Positions 46,015 through 54,291 are shown, numbered from the stretch's first letter. The stretch is 54,291 nucleotides of DNA from Phycisphaerales bacterium (GCA_020847175.1 JADLCM010000013.1:1-54291), one strand, 5' to 3'. Numbers and translations are program-made. Notes: generated by a model from the letters alone, not told the origin.

Positions 46015-48786
46015 ATGCGGCACTCGCGTTTGTGGTCGTACGCGCTGGCGGCTTTCGGGGCATGCGGAGTTGCGGGCGCTCAGGCCGCCCGGCCCGCTCA
46101 CGAGGAAGTCTCGGGGTTCGCGCTGCCCGTCCGGCTGGGCTTGGGCGAGCTCGGATTCGTCACGCTCCGCTTCGAGCCCGCGAGCGCAGCGGGGAGCGGC
46201 ACCCGGTTCGTTCGGGGCGACCTGGAGCACGGTGACCAAACCTTGAACTTTGATGCAGCGTCTGTCCGTGCATTCGCGGGGCGAGTGGACGGGCACCCGG
46301 GTTCCAGTGCGTTTCTGGTTGAGACCCCATTCGGCGCGCGAGGCTGGCTGAACCACGAGGGTCACTGGTTCAGGCTTTCGCCCGGGGGCGGCGGGAGCGT
46401 CGTTGCCGAGCCTTCGCCCGCCGGAGGGTGGACCGGTCTCCTCACCTGCGGCGTGGAGCCGCCGCCCGGCTGGACGCCCCCGATCGTCGGGGACGGCGTC
46501 GCCCCGACCGAGGGCCCGGATGTGCTTCCCGGTCGCCGGGTCGTCGATCTGGCCGTCGAGACCGATTACGAACTCTACGAGCTCTTCGGAGACGCGGACG
46601 CAACCGCGGCGTATGTCGCCGCGCTCTACAGCGAAGTGAGCGCGATCATGGACCGCGACATCCAGGTCCGGCTCAATCTCGTCTTCGTCCGGGTCTGGGA
46701 TGATCCGAACGATCTGTTCACCAATGGCGACCCCCTGGGAAGCATGCGCAACTACTGGAACGCCAACATGGGGCACATCCAGCGTGACTGCGTCCAGTTC
46801 TTCTCCGGGCAGCGCGACTTCACCTACGGCGGCGTTGCCTGGGTCAGTTCCCTGTGCGGCTCCCATCAATACTCTGTTGTCGGGTACGCCGAGGGGCATT
46901 ACGACACACCCAACGAGCCGAGCGTCTTCAACCGCGATGTCATTGTCACCGCGCACGAGCTCGGGCACAACTTCGGCACCCTCCACACGCACGATTACTC
47001 CCTCGACGACTGCCAGCAGGCTGACGGCGTTGCCCGGCGCGGCACGATCATGAGCTACTGCGGGCAGACCCGAATGGGCGGCGAGGCCAACCTCGACCCG
47101 CGATTCGACACCTTCACCGCCGCGCGGATCCGTGAGTATCTGGCGCAGCCCGAGGTGGCCTGCCCGATTCACGATTGCGACGGCAACGGCATCGACGACG
47201 CGGCTGATATCACCGCCGCCCCGGGCCGGGACGGCGACGGCAACGGCGTGCTCGACGTGTGCGAGGACTGCGACGGCGACGGCATCTTGAACAGCACCGA
47301 GATCGCCCAGGGTGCCCCCGACTTGGACGGCAACGGCGTCCCTGACGTGTGCGAACCGGATTGCGACGGCGACGGATTCCCGGATCGTTTCGAGGTCGCG
47401 CAGGGCGCTGCCGACATCGACCGGGACGGCGTGCCCGACTCATGCTGGGTGGACTGCGACGGCAACCAGGTGCCTGACCTGAACCAGATCTACGCCGACA
47501 TGGGCCTCGACATCAACCGCAACCTCGTGCTCGATGCATGCGAAGACTGCGATAACGACGGCGCGACCGACCTGGCCGAACTCAACCACGAGCACGGGCT
47601 GATCGTCGGCACATTGTCCCCCGCCCGCGACCTGCGCCGATTCCACGGGCGCACCGGCGTACGAACCGGGGTCTCCGTGGCCGCGGCGTTCGACCAAGCC
47701 AACGACCTTGTCATCACCCCCGACCGGCGCGTGCTGGTGTCCAGCGGGGCTGACGACCGGATCGTCGAGTTTGACGTGGACGGCAACCTCGTCGGCACGC
47801 TCGTGCCCGCCGGGTTCGGCGGTCTTGACGAACCCGCCGGGATGGTCCTGCTCTCGGATGGCACATTTCTGGTCGCCAGCCGCGCCAACCACCAGGTGCT
47901 TCGCTTCGCGCTCGCTGACGGCGGGTTCGTGGGGGTGTTTGTCGCACCGGGCAGCGGGGGGCTCTCTCAGCCTTTCGGGCTCTTCCGCACCGGCGGGGGC
48001 ACGCTGCTGGTCTCTACGGGCGATGACCGGGTGCTGGAGTTCGATGACACCGGAGCGTTCATGCGCGAGGTCGTAGGCCCGGGCTCCGGCGGGCTGCTCG
48101 GCGCGCGCGGGCTGGTCATCAAACGTGACGGCAACCTGCTGGTCGCCGGCACCCAGACGAAGTTCCTCTTCGAGTATGACTACCTCACCGGTGCACCCCT
48201 GGGGGCGTGGAATCGCAACGGCTCGAACGATGTGCTGGAGATGGGAGAGCCGTGGTGCGTGCGCGTCGGCGCCGACTACAACATCTACGTCTCCGATGCG
48301 CACGCCGGCCACGAGGCGGAGCTGCACCTGACCGCCGCCCGCGTGTACAAGTTCGACTTCCGCAACGGAAACTACCTGGCTGCGGTCGTTCAGGGCAATG
48401 ACACCGGGTTGGCTCACCCCTCCGGCTTCGACTTCATCCCCGGCGCGGGTCAGGACTGCAACCGCACGTTCTTCCCCGATGCCTGCGAGATCGCCTCGGG
48501 ATTCTCGCTGGACACCAACAACGACGGCGTGCCCGACGAGTGCCAGACGTGCCCCGCGGACTTTACCGGCGCAGCCGACCCCAACGACCCGGGTTACGGC
48601 ATCCCCGATGGGGCGCTGGACGCCTCCGATTTCTTCTACTTCCTCGACCTGTTCGTCGCAAACCTGCCCGCGGCGGACCTGACCACCACCAGCGATATCA
48701 ACTCGCCGCTCTACGGCGTGCCCGACGGCGCACTGGACGCCTCCGACTTCTTCTACTTCCTCGACCGCTTCACGGAGGGGTGCTGA
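46015..48786 (+). CDS. Metzincin protease with TSP3 repeats, propeller and GC-type dockerin tail
   Basis: 923 residues. A signal peptide (MRHSRLWSYALAAFGACGV, then AGAQA) is led by GGGGGAA. The prodomain runs to about residue 160. The protease has the zinc motif HELGHNFGTLH (about residues 312-322, HExxHxxGxxH) and the Met-turn IMSYCG about 30 residues on, as in reprolysin-like M12 metzincins. Then come Asp-rich calcium repeats (DGDGNGVLDVCEDCDGDG, DLDGNGVPDVCEPDCDGDG, DRDGVPDSC), like thrombospondin type 3, and a propeller (IVEFDVDGNLVGTLV, GMVLLSDGTFLVASRANH). The tail has two DASDFFYFLD modules with DPNDPGYGIPDG and INSPLYGVPDG. It is likely an extracellular, calcium-dependent protease anchored by the tail. 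Confidence 0.88.
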   Translation: MRHSRLWSYALAAFGACGVAGAQAARPAHEEVSGFALPVRLGLGELGFVTLRFEPASAAGSGTRFVRGDLEHGDQTLNFDAASVRAFAGRVDGHPGSSAFLVETPFGARGWLNHEGHWFRLSPGGGGSVVAEPSPAGGWTGLLTCGVEPPPGWTPPIVGDGVAPTEGPDVLPGRRVVDLAVETDYELYELFGDADATAAYVAALYSEVSAIMDRDIQVRLNLVFVRVWDDPNDLFTNGDPLGSMRNYWNANMGHIQRDCVQFFSGQRDFTYGGVAWVSSLCGSHQYSVVGYAEGHYDTPNEPSVFNRDVIVTAHELGHNFGTLHTHDYSLDDCQQADGVARRGTIMSYCGQTRMGGEANLDPRFDTFTAARIREYLAQPEVACPIHDCDGNGIDDAADITAAPGRDGDGNGVLDVCEDCDGDGILNSTEIAQGAPDLDGNGVPDVCEPDCDGDGFPDRFEVAQGAADIDRDGVPDSCWVDCDGNQVPDLNQIYADMGLDINRNLVLDACEDCDNDGATDLAELNHEHGLIVGTLSPARDLRRFHGRTGVRTGVSVAAAFDQANDLVITPDRRVLVSSGADDRIVEFDVDGNLVGTLVPAGFGGLDEPAGMVLLSDGTFLVASRANHQVLRFALADGGFVGVFVAPGSGGLSQPFGLFRTGGGTLLVSTGDDRVLEFDDTGAFMREVVGPGSGGLLGARGLVIKRDGNLLVAGTQTKFLFEYDYLTGAPLGAWNRNGSNDVLEMGEPWCVRVGADYNIYVSDAHAGHEAELHLTAARVYKFDFRNGNYLAAVVQGNDTGLAHPSGFDFIPGAGQDCNRTFFPDACEIASGFSLDTNNDGVPDECQTCPADFTGAADPNDPGYGIPDGALDASDFFYFLDLFVANLPAADLTTTSDINSPLYGVPDGALDASDFFYFLDRFTEGC

Positions 48787-48845
48787 ACGGCGCACCGGTC
48801 GGAGCCCGGTGAGTGCCCTCTCGCGGGGCCGCGCCGCGCGGGGGC

Positions 48846-50228
48846 TCATGCCGGGGACTTGGTCACCTGAAACTGCTTGGCCTCCGGCTCGCCCGCAGGC
48901 ACGCCGGCTGCATCCGGGGCGGTGCCGCCCGGGGTTGCTCCTGCGCGATCGGCGCCGGCAGAACCGGCGTTCGGGCCCTCGGGCCCGGGCGTTGCCGGTT
49001 CTTCGAGCCGCATGAGCCGCAGCAGCGCCGGCACCCACCGGGCGGTCCCGAGCACCACGAGCAGCGTGCCCACGCCCCCCGAGACCACGCTGAACGCCGG
49101 CCCCATCCACCGCGCAACGACGCCGCTCTCAAAGCCGCCGATCTCGTTGCTGCATTCGACGAACATCGAGTTGACCGCCGAGACCCGGCCGCGGAGGTGG
49201 TCGGGCGTGCGCGTCTGCACCAGGACGTGCCGGATGACCACCGAAATCTGGTCGCAGGCCCCGCCGACCGCCAGGGCCGCCAGCGAGAGCCACAGGCTCG
49301 TGGAGTACCCGAACACGATCATGCACGCGCCGAAGCCGGCGACGCTCCACAGGAGTGTCGGCCCGGCGCGTCGGAAGGCGGGCCGGTGCGCCAGCACCAG
49401 CCCCATCACCAGCGCACCGGCATAGGGCGCTGATCGCAGCAGCCCGAGCCCCACGGGCCCCGCATCCAGGATGTCCCGGGCGAACAGCGGCAACAGCGCT
49501 GTCGCCCCTCCGAGCAGCACGGCGAACATGTCCAGCGAGATGGCGCCCCAGAGAACCCGGTCGCGCCACATGTGCCGCGCGCCCTCGAAGAACCCCTCCA
49601 CCGGGTTGCCCATCGCGCGCCGGGACTGCGGGGCGGGCCTCGTGCGCCACACGGCGCAGGCCATCGTTGCCGTGCCCGCGCTGGTGGCCAGGTACACCGG
49701 CCATGCGTGGCCCGTCGCGGCGATGATGCCCCCCGCGAGCACCGGGCCCAGGATCGCGGAGAACTGAAAGACGTTGGCGTTCCACGTGACCGCGTTCTGA
49801 AAGAGCCGCGGGGGCACAAGCAGCGGGATCAGGGAGTGTCGCGACGGGCCGTTGAAGGCCCGCGCCATCCCCATCAGGCCGAGCATGGCATAGAGCACCC
49901 ACAGCGGCGCCCCGGCGCCGGAGGCGATCGCCAACATGCCCGAGGCCACCGCGAACCCAAACTGCGTCATTACCACCAGTTTCTTGCGATCCAGCACGTC
50001 CGCGAGGTGCCCCGCGAACATGGCCAGCGCGATCACCGGCAGCGCTCGCACCAGCCCGGCGAGCCCCAGAAGCAGCGCATCCCCCGTTCGCTCGTAAATC
50101 TCCCACCCCACCGCGACGGCCAGCATGTGCAGCGTGGCGCTGGAGCACACAAATCCGCAGATGAACCGCCGGTAGTTCGAGTGTCCGAACGCCGCGAATG
50201 GATGGAGGGGGGATCCCGACGCGGCCAT
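48846..50228 (-). CDS. MFS exporter (EntS-like)
   Basis: 460 residues with about twelve hydrophobic helices: MLAVAVGWEIYERTGDALLLGLAGLV has the first periplasmic motif, FAGHLADVLDRKKLV is the GxLaDRxxrrk motif after helix 2, and VPPRLFQNAVTWNANVFQ with ILGPVLAGGIIA is common to enterobactin-exporter-like proteins. The second half repeats the fold. The last about 50 residues are Pro/Ala-rich and soluble. The substrate is unknown. A TATGCT hexamer lies 8 bases before the ATG at 50226-50228, with no ribosome binding site. It is convergent with the protease gene and divergent from the dehydrogenase. Confidence 0.85.
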   Translation of the reverse strand: MAASGSPLHPFAAFGHSNYRRFICGFVCSSATLHMLAVAVGWEIYERTGDALLLGLAGLVRALPVIALAMFAGHLADVLDRKKLVVMTQFGFAVASGMLAIASGAGAPLWVLYAMLGLMGMARAFNGPSRHSLIPLLVPPRLFQNAVTWNANVFQFSAILGPVLAGGIIAATGHAWPVYLATSAGTATMACAVWRTRPAPQSRRAMGNPVEGFFEGARHMWRDRVLWGAISLDMFAVLLGGATALLPLFARDILDAGPVGLGLLRSAPYAGALVMGLVLAHRPAFRRAGPTLLWSVAGFGACMIVFGYSTSLWLSLAALAVGGACDQISVVIRHVLVQTRTPDHLRGRVSAVNSMFVECSNEIGGFESGVVARWMGPAFSVVSGGVGTLLVVLGTARWVPALLRLMRLEEPATPGPEGPNAGSAGADRAGATPGGTAPDAAGVPAGEPEAKQFQVTKSPA

Positions 50229-50295
50229 CGGGGCGCAGCATAGCCCCCGCTCACCCCCGGCGCAGACCCGCGCTCCAGCCGACTACCCTGCGACC
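50229..50295. promoter_or_regulatory. Divergent promoter region with two -10-like elements
   Basis: Minus strand: TATGCT at 50237-50242, 8 bases before the MFS start. Plus strand: TACCCT at 50284-50289, 6 bases before the ATG at 50296. Neither gene has a Shine-Dalgarno sequence and no clear -35 box is present. Confidence 0.35.
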
Positions 50296-51342
50296 ATGAA
50301 GGCCATCGTCTGCACGCGTCAGGGCTCGCCTGTTTCATCCAATGTCCGATTCGTGGCCGACTGGCCCGACGAGCCCGCCCCGGGCGCGGGCCAGGTGATG
50401 CTCCGCACCCTTGCCTCGGCGTTCAACCAGATGGACCTGTGGGTCGGTCGCGGCATCGCCGGGCTCAACCTCGCCTATCCCCGCGTCTCCGGGTGCGATG
50501 CCTGTGCCGAGGTTGAAGCCGTCGGGCCCGGCGTGGATGTCGCCTGGGTCGGTCAGCGCGTGATCGTCAACGCGGCGGTCGCCCTGCCTCCCCGTGAAAC
50601 TCCCGGTGACCCGCCCAACTCCACCCTCGCCCCGGATTACCAACTCATTGGTGAGCATCACAACGGGATGTTCCGCCAGCGGTTCACGGCCCCCGTCACC
50701 AACCTTGCCCCGGTGGGAGGCGCCGACCCCGTGCAGGCGGCGGCCTTCGGTCTCACCATGCTCACGGCCTACAGCATGATGGTCAGCAAGGCGAATCTCC
50801 GTGCCGGGCAGGCCGTGCTCATCACCGGGATCGGCGGGGGTGTCGCCACCAGCGCCCTGCGCATCGCCAAACTGCTTGGATGCCCCGTCTGCGTGACCAG
50901 CCGTCACCAATGGAAACTTGCAAAGGCCCGCGAACTCGGCGCGGACTTCGGGGTGCTCGACACCGGCCAGGATTGGTCCCGTGACGTGCGCGGGTGGACG
51001 AACAAGCGAGGCGTTGATCTCGCCGTGGACTCCTCGGGCAAGGCGACGCACCTGGCGTGCATAAAGTCGCTCGCGCGGGGCGGCGCGTATGTCACGCCGG
51101 GGTGCACGTCGGGCCCGGATGCCGTCACCGACCTCGCCCGCATCTTCTGGAATCAGCTCCGTATTCTCGGCTCGACGATGGGCACGAACGAGGAGTTCCG
51201 CGAGCTCGCGGCCCTGTTCCGCGCCGGCGCGCTCGCGCCGATCGTCGATCAGGTCTTCGCGCCCGGCGCCTGTGCGGAGGCGTACCAGCGCCTCGAAGCG
51301 GGCGAACAGTTCGGCAAGATCGTCATCGACTGGCGCGGGTGA
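50296..51342 (+). CDS. Medium-chain (quinone-reductase-like) dehydrogenase
   Basis: 348 residues of the MDR zinc-type superfamily. The GroES-like N-terminal part has EPAPGAGQVMLRTLASAFNQMDLWVGRG with the substrate-side Asn/Asp, and GCDACAEVEAVGPGVD. The Rossmann part has AVLITGIGGGVATSALRIAK, the NAD(P) Gly-rich loop, and then CVTSRHQWKLAKARELGADF. The catalytic Zn Cys is replaced (NQMDLW), and the structural Cys quartet is absent, as in quinone oxidoreductase-type MDRs. NADPH-dependent reduction of a small electrophile is likely; substrate unknown. Confidence 0.85.
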   Translation: MKAIVCTRQGSPVSSNVRFVADWPDEPAPGAGQVMLRTLASAFNQMDLWVGRGIAGLNLAYPRVSGCDACAEVEAVGPGVDVAWVGQRVIVNAAVALPPRETPGDPPNSTLAPDYQLIGEHHNGMFRQRFTAPVTNLAPVGGADPVQAAAFGLTMLTAYSMMVSKANLRAGQAVLITGIGGGVATSALRIAKLLGCPVCVTSRHQWKLAKARELGADFGVLDTGQDWSRDVRGWTNKRGVDLAVDSSGKATHLACIKSLARGGAYVTPGCTSGPDAVTDLARIFWNQLRILGSTMGTNEEFRELAALFRAGALAPIVDQVFAPGACAEAYQRLEAGEQFGKIVIDWRG

Positions 51343-51378
51343 TCGGTGCGCCTGACGCCCGCCCGGCCGAGCCGGATT

Positions 51379-52260
51379 TCAGCGTTCCGGGTTCGGTTCG
51401 GCGGGGGCCTCATCGCGCTTCTTGCCCACGAGCGTCTTGAACTCAACCTCGAAGCCGAACTCCGCGAACGCGCCGACAAACGCAGGCACGTTGAACACGC
51501 CCTCATCCACCCGGTCCGCGTTGAAGCGGGGCGCCGCGCGGAACTCCAGCGTCAGAATCCAGCGGTCGAACTTCGCCGCCCCGTCCCGCACGCGCGGCAC
51601 GAAGGCCCGCGGGATCTCCAGCACGAACGGTCCGCCGACAGGCAGGTCCAACTCATCGTCCATCACCCGGAACGTCGCCTCGTGCCGCCCCGCGGTTGTC
51701 TCGCGCAGGTCGCTGATCGTGACCACCCAGATCGGGCGTCCCTTCATCTCGCGTGAGAGGGTCTTGCACCACTTCTCTATCGCGCTGCGCCGTTCATCCT
51801 CGCTCTTGAACGTCGCAGGGGGATCAAACTGCTCGTGGTGCATCCGCTGCAGCGCCGCCAGCAGCGATGCCGGCGAGGCCATGGGCGCCTCGGGCACCGG
51901 GGCGACGCGCTCTGCGGGCGGCTGGGTTGCGGGCAGGCCCTTCGGCATCGCCGCGATGGTCTGCTGCGCCGCGAGCAGCTGCGCACGCACGGCGTCATAG
52001 TCGCGCTGCAGCGTCGCGCAGCGTTCCTCCAGGGCCGCTACCTGCTGGCGAAGCAGCGCGATTTCTGCGTCGCGTGGGTCGGGTTGAGGCGCCACCGTCG
52101 GCAGCATCGTGGGTGGAATCTGCCCCGGCTGCGGCACAGGGGATTCCGGTTCGGTTCTCCCGGGCTGGGCAAAGGAAGCCGCCCCGCACATGCCGAGCAG
52201 AGCCAAGGCACGAAGGCAGGCACGCAGGGAGACCTGGCGGGCGAGCGGGCGACGAGGCAT
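51379..52260 (-). CDS. Secreted coiled-coil protein, unknown function
   Basis: 293 residues. The ATG at 52258-52260 is led by AAGGAGGA at good spacing. The N-terminal signal (PRRPLARQVSLRACLRALA then LLGMCGAASFAQ) is followed by a Pro-rich segment, a coiled coil (EIALLRQQVAALEERCATL, then RDYDAVRAQLLAAQQTIA) and, from about residue 140, a C-terminal domain with IWVVTISDLRETTAGRHEATF and WILTLEFRAAPRFNADRVDEG. I do not recognise the family. It is divergent from the DUF58 gene. Confidence 0.7.
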   Translation of the reverse strand: MPRRPLARQVSLRACLRALALLGMCGAASFAQPGRTEPESPVPQPGQIPPTMLPTVAPQPDPRDAEIALLRQQVAALEERCATLQRDYDAVRAQLLAAQQTIAAMPKGLPATQPPAERVAPVPEAPMASPASLLAALQRMHHEQFDPPATFKSEDERRSAIEKWCKTLSREMKGRPIWVVTISDLRETTAGRHEATFRVMDDELDLPVGGPFVLEIPRAFVPRVRDGAAKFDRWILTLEFRAAPRFNADRVDEGVFNVPAFVGAFAEFGFEVEFKTLVGKKRDEAPAEPNPER

Positions 52261-52333
52261 CGGTTCCTCCTTGAAAGCCGGCCCCACACTCTACCATGAC
52301 GCACCCCGGCCCCGCCGGTTCCTCGGAGCCTCC

Positions 52334-53320
52334 ATGGTCACTCCCCATGCCTCGTCAAGCACCGCGGAGGCCGACGGCCGGCGCCCCGCGTCGTTGGAGG
52401 ACCTGCTGGGGGCCGACCTCATGGCCCGTCTCGACCGCCTCGACATCATCAGTCGCAAGGTCTTCGCCGGCAAGATGCCCGGCGAACGCCGCAGCCGCAG
52501 AAGAGGCCAGAGCGTCGAGTTCGACGACTACCGGCCATATACCCCGGGAGATGACCTCCGCCACATCGACTGGAACGTACTCGCCCGCCTCGACCGGCTG
52601 TTTCTGAAACTCTTCCGGGAAGATGAAGACCTGGCGCTCCATCTCGTGCTCGACGTGTCGCCTTCGATGGACCTGGGCGAGCCGAACAAGCTCGTGTTTG
52701 CCCACAGGGTCGCGATGGCGATGGGATACATCGGCCTGGTCACGCACAGCCGGGTCGCGGTCAGCACATTCGGGCGCGGCACGCAGGCGATCCAGCAACT
52801 GCCGCCGATGCGGGGGCGCACCGGCGTGCAGCGGTTGGCCTCATTCCTCCTTGAGAGCCTGAACTCTGCGGAGCCGACCGGGCCGACCGACTTCCACGCC
52901 GCGATGCGGGTGCTCGCCCGGTCCCGGGCCGGTAAGGGGGTCGCGGTGCTGCTCAGCGACATGCTCCTGCGCGAGGGGTTTCTGCCCGGCCTCAACTTTC
53001 TGTCCTACGGCGGGCTCCACGCCGGGGGGTTTGAGGCGTACGTGCTCCAGGTGCTGTCGCCCCAGGACCTCGACCCCGCGGCCGGGCGAAACCCCCTGGC
53101 GGGCGACCTTCGGCTGATCGACGCCGAGCGGAACGATGGCACGGAAGTCACGGTCTCAGCGGCGCTGTTGCGCCAGTATCGGCGTCGTTTGGACGCCCAC
53201 ATTGAGGGGGTGGCCCGGGCGTGCCGGGCCCGGTCGATCCGGCACATGGTCGTCGGGAGCGATGCCGAGGTTGCGGGCCTGGTGGGGGGTGACCTCCGGC
53301 GTCAGGGGCTGCTGGGCTGA
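52334..53320 (+). CDS. DUF58 protein (VWA-like fold)
   Basis: 328 residues. The DUF58 core is clear: ISRKVFAGKMPGERRSRRRG, SVEFDDYRPYTPGDDLRHIDW, then LHLVLDVSPSMDLG, the Asp-x-Ser-x-Ser metal site of the VWA-like fold, and KGVAVLLSDMLL. Such proteins often sit beside MoxR ATPases and BatA-type proteins in operons that mature envelope or metal enzymes; none of those lies within this window. An upstream frame from 52109 overlaps the divergent gene and was dropped. Confidence 0.9.
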   Translation: MVTPHASSSTAEADGRRPASLEDLLGADLMARLDRLDIISRKVFAGKMPGERRSRRRGQSVEFDDYRPYTPGDDLRHIDWNVLARLDRLFLKLFREDEDLALHLVLDVSPSMDLGEPNKLVFAHRVAMAMGYIGLVTHSRVAVSTFGRGTQAIQQLPPMRGRTGVQRLASFLLESLNSAEPTGPTDFHAAMRVLARSRAGKGVAVLLSDMLLREGFLPGLNFLSYGGLHAGGFEAYVLQVLSPQDLDPAAGRNPLAGDLRLIDAERNDGTEVTVSAALLRQYRRRLDAHIEGVARACRARSIRHMVVGSDAEVAGLVGGDLRRQGLLG

Positions 53321-53518
53321 GCTGGGTGGCCCGACCGGGAGACGGGCAGGCATTTCGAGGGCCCGGGTCAAATCTCGGGGTCATTGGTCCGAGTATCAAG
53401 ACTCGGTCACTCCGAGCGTGCGGGCGTGAAGGCCCGCCCGGTTTGCGCCGATGTTGACGGGGCCGGGGGGTGGATTCCCGGCACCGACAACCTTGTGCGT
53501 TTGAACCGAGGTGAGCCG
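53321..53518. other. Leader of the HTH-receiver gene
   Basis: About 200 bases with a small inverted repeat (CCGAGT at 53389 and ACTCGG at 53401, 6-base loop) and a GAGGTGA ribosome binding site before 53519. No gene is seen. Confidence 0.4.
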
Positions 53519-54097
53519 ATGCCGACTGACAAAGACGTTCTGACCACCGGCGAAGTGGCCCGCATCTGCAACGTGGCGCCGCGCACCGTCTCCAAGTGGT
53601 TCGACACCGGTCAGATCAAGGGGTATCGGATCCCAGGCTCCAAAGACCGGCGCATCCCGATGGGCGAGCTGGTCCGGTTCATGCGCCAGCACGGCATTCC
53701 GATGGAGGGCCTCAGCGACGGCGCCATCCGCGTGCTGATCGCCGACGATGAAGGCGAAGTCGTGGATGTCCTTGAGCGCGTGCTGACCGAGCAGACCAGC
53801 TACAAGGTAGCGACGGCCACCGGGGCCTTCGAGGCGGGCGCGGTCTGCGAGCGGTTCAAGCCGCACGTGCTGCTCCTCGACCTGCATCTTGAAGAAGGCC
53901 GAGCGGCCCAGACGCTGAGTGCGCTGCGCCAGTCCGAGTCGCTCCAGATGACGCGGGTGATCGCCATGAGCGGCAAGCTCACGGACGGCCAGGCCCAGGG
54001 GCTGCGCGGACAGGGCTTCGACGGCTTCCTGAAGAAGCCGTTCCAGGTGCGCCAGGTCGTCGAGGCCATTGAGCACGCCAGTTCGCTGGTGCACTGA
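53519..54097 (+). CDS. HTH (excisionase/MerR-type) plus receiver regulator
   Basis: 192 residues. The N-terminus is a helix-turn-helix of the HTH_17/excisionase type: LTTGEVARICNVAPRTVSKW, FDTGQIKGYRIPGSKDRRIP. A receiver domain follows from about residue 75: VLIADDEGEVVD (acidic pair), VLLLDLHLEEG (phosphoacceptor Asp), VIAMSGKLTD (Ser switch) and FLKKPFQVRQ (Lys). All active residues are present, so it should be phosphorylated by a kinase elsewhere. Putting the DNA-binding domain first is the reverse of OmpR/NarL-type regulators. GAGGTGA precedes the ATG; the long upstream extension is rejected because it has no signal of its own. Confidence 0.88.
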   Translation: MPTDKDVLTTGEVARICNVAPRTVSKWFDTGQIKGYRIPGSKDRRIPMGELVRFMRQHGIPMEGLSDGAIRVLIADDEGEVVDVLERVLTEQTSYKVATATGAFEAGAVCERFKPHVLLLDLHLEEGRAAQTLSALRQSESLQMTRVIAMSGKLTDGQAQGLRGQGFDGFLKKPFQVRQVVEAIEHASSLVH

Positions 54098-54119
54098 TTC
54101 ACGCATGGCGACGTGCGCC

Positions 54120-54151
54120 GCGCGACCGGCGGGCATGCATCCGGGTCGCGC
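54120..54151 (+). terminator. Hairpin after the HTH-receiver gene
   Basis: GCGCGACC and GGTCGCGC pair in a perfect 8-bp stem with a 16-base loop, 22 bases after the stop. No T-run. It lies just before the IS630-type end. Confidence 0.4.
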
Positions 54152-54165
54152 TCGAAGACCCGCCC

Positions 54166-54291
54166 TAGTGGTCTGAGTCTGAAATAAGCGAACAATGGCG
54201 CAACCGGTTCGCCCTCGGGTGCGAATCTCCTCTACAAAGGAGCTTCGCATGGGCAGGCCGGTTGCAAACTTGACGCTGACGGAGGATGAGC
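54166..54291 (+). mobile_element. IS630-type element, left end (runs off right edge)
   Basis: Begins TAGTGGTCTGAG and repeats the sequence of 33396-33521 in the same orientation. The leader has AAAGGAGC before the transposase ATG. Only the first 126 bases are in the window; whether the copy is complete cannot be seen. Confidence 0.85.
54166..54291 (+). repeat. Right copy of the 126-base direct repeat
   Basis: Same orientation as the copy at 33396-33521, 20,770 bases apart, with 3 differences. Confidence 0.9.
54249..54291 (+). CDS. IS630-family transposase, first 14 codons
   Basis: The frame MGRPVANLTLTEDE is open at the window edge; the homologous but truncated copy starts at 33479. An AAAGGAGC ribosome binding site precedes the ATG. 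The DDE catalytic domain would be further right. Confidence 0.75.
   Translation, partial: MGRPVANLTLTEDE

Overview
The window looks like the chromosome of a GC-rich planctomycete, most likely of the Phycisphaerae/Phycisphaerales. The evidence is a fused ActB in an Alternative Complex III (ACIII) operon, secreted proteins ending in paired DxxxSSDPNDPxYGIPDG...DASDFFYFLD modules (which I know as GC-type dockerin), PEP-CTERM-like tails ending in Arg runs, and an HTH-receiver fusion regulator. The taxon is inferred from gene content, not from a marker tree.

Positions 1-17.3 kb carry housekeeping and envelope genes: the 5' part of rpsA, a degenerate receiver-like protein, gdhA, a previously hidden 26-codon reading frame with its own ribosome binding site and hairpin, several exported proteins and lipoproteins, an alpha/beta hydrolase, ispG, a LolA-like protein, tRNA-Arg(CCG), an MFS permease, a pyroglutamyl-peptidase-like protein, an EEP-nuclease-family lipoprotein and a thioredoxin-NHL fusion. 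Positions 15.9-33.4 kb are a respiratory block. ctaA (heme A synthase) is divergent from actABCDEF, an unknown small membrane protein, a SCO copper chaperone, coxB (with cytochrome c domain), coxA, coxC, coxD and another membrane protein. Together these would take electrons from quinol through ACIII to a caa3 oxidase of the A2 type. Gene spacing is tight, with four ATGA-type overlaps.

From 33.4 kb the character changes to an accessory region. An IS630-type left end abuts the respiratory operon and is cut by an IS256-family remnant. Then come an AAA ATPase plus TOPRIM/DUF4435-like pair resembling the PARIS type of anti-phage system, gene remnants, an AhpD-like/DUF488 pair, a PEP-CTERM-like protein divergent from a MarR regulator with a thioredoxin-like partner, and an MgtC-like membrane protein. 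Positions 41.2-48.8 kb hold three consecutive large secreted proteins with the same paired C-terminal module: a five-repeat protein, a Cys-rich protein and a metzincin protease with thrombospondin-type calcium repeats. The rest is an MFS exporter, a medium-chain dehydrogenase, a coiled-coil secreted protein, a DUF58 protein and an HTH-receiver regulator. The window ends inside a second, same-orientation copy of the IS630-type element, so about 20.8 kb lies between the two direct copies.

Several genes lack a Shine-Dalgarno sequence and instead have a -10-like hexamer 5-8 bases before the start codon, which suggests leaderless transcripts beside ordinary SD-led genes.
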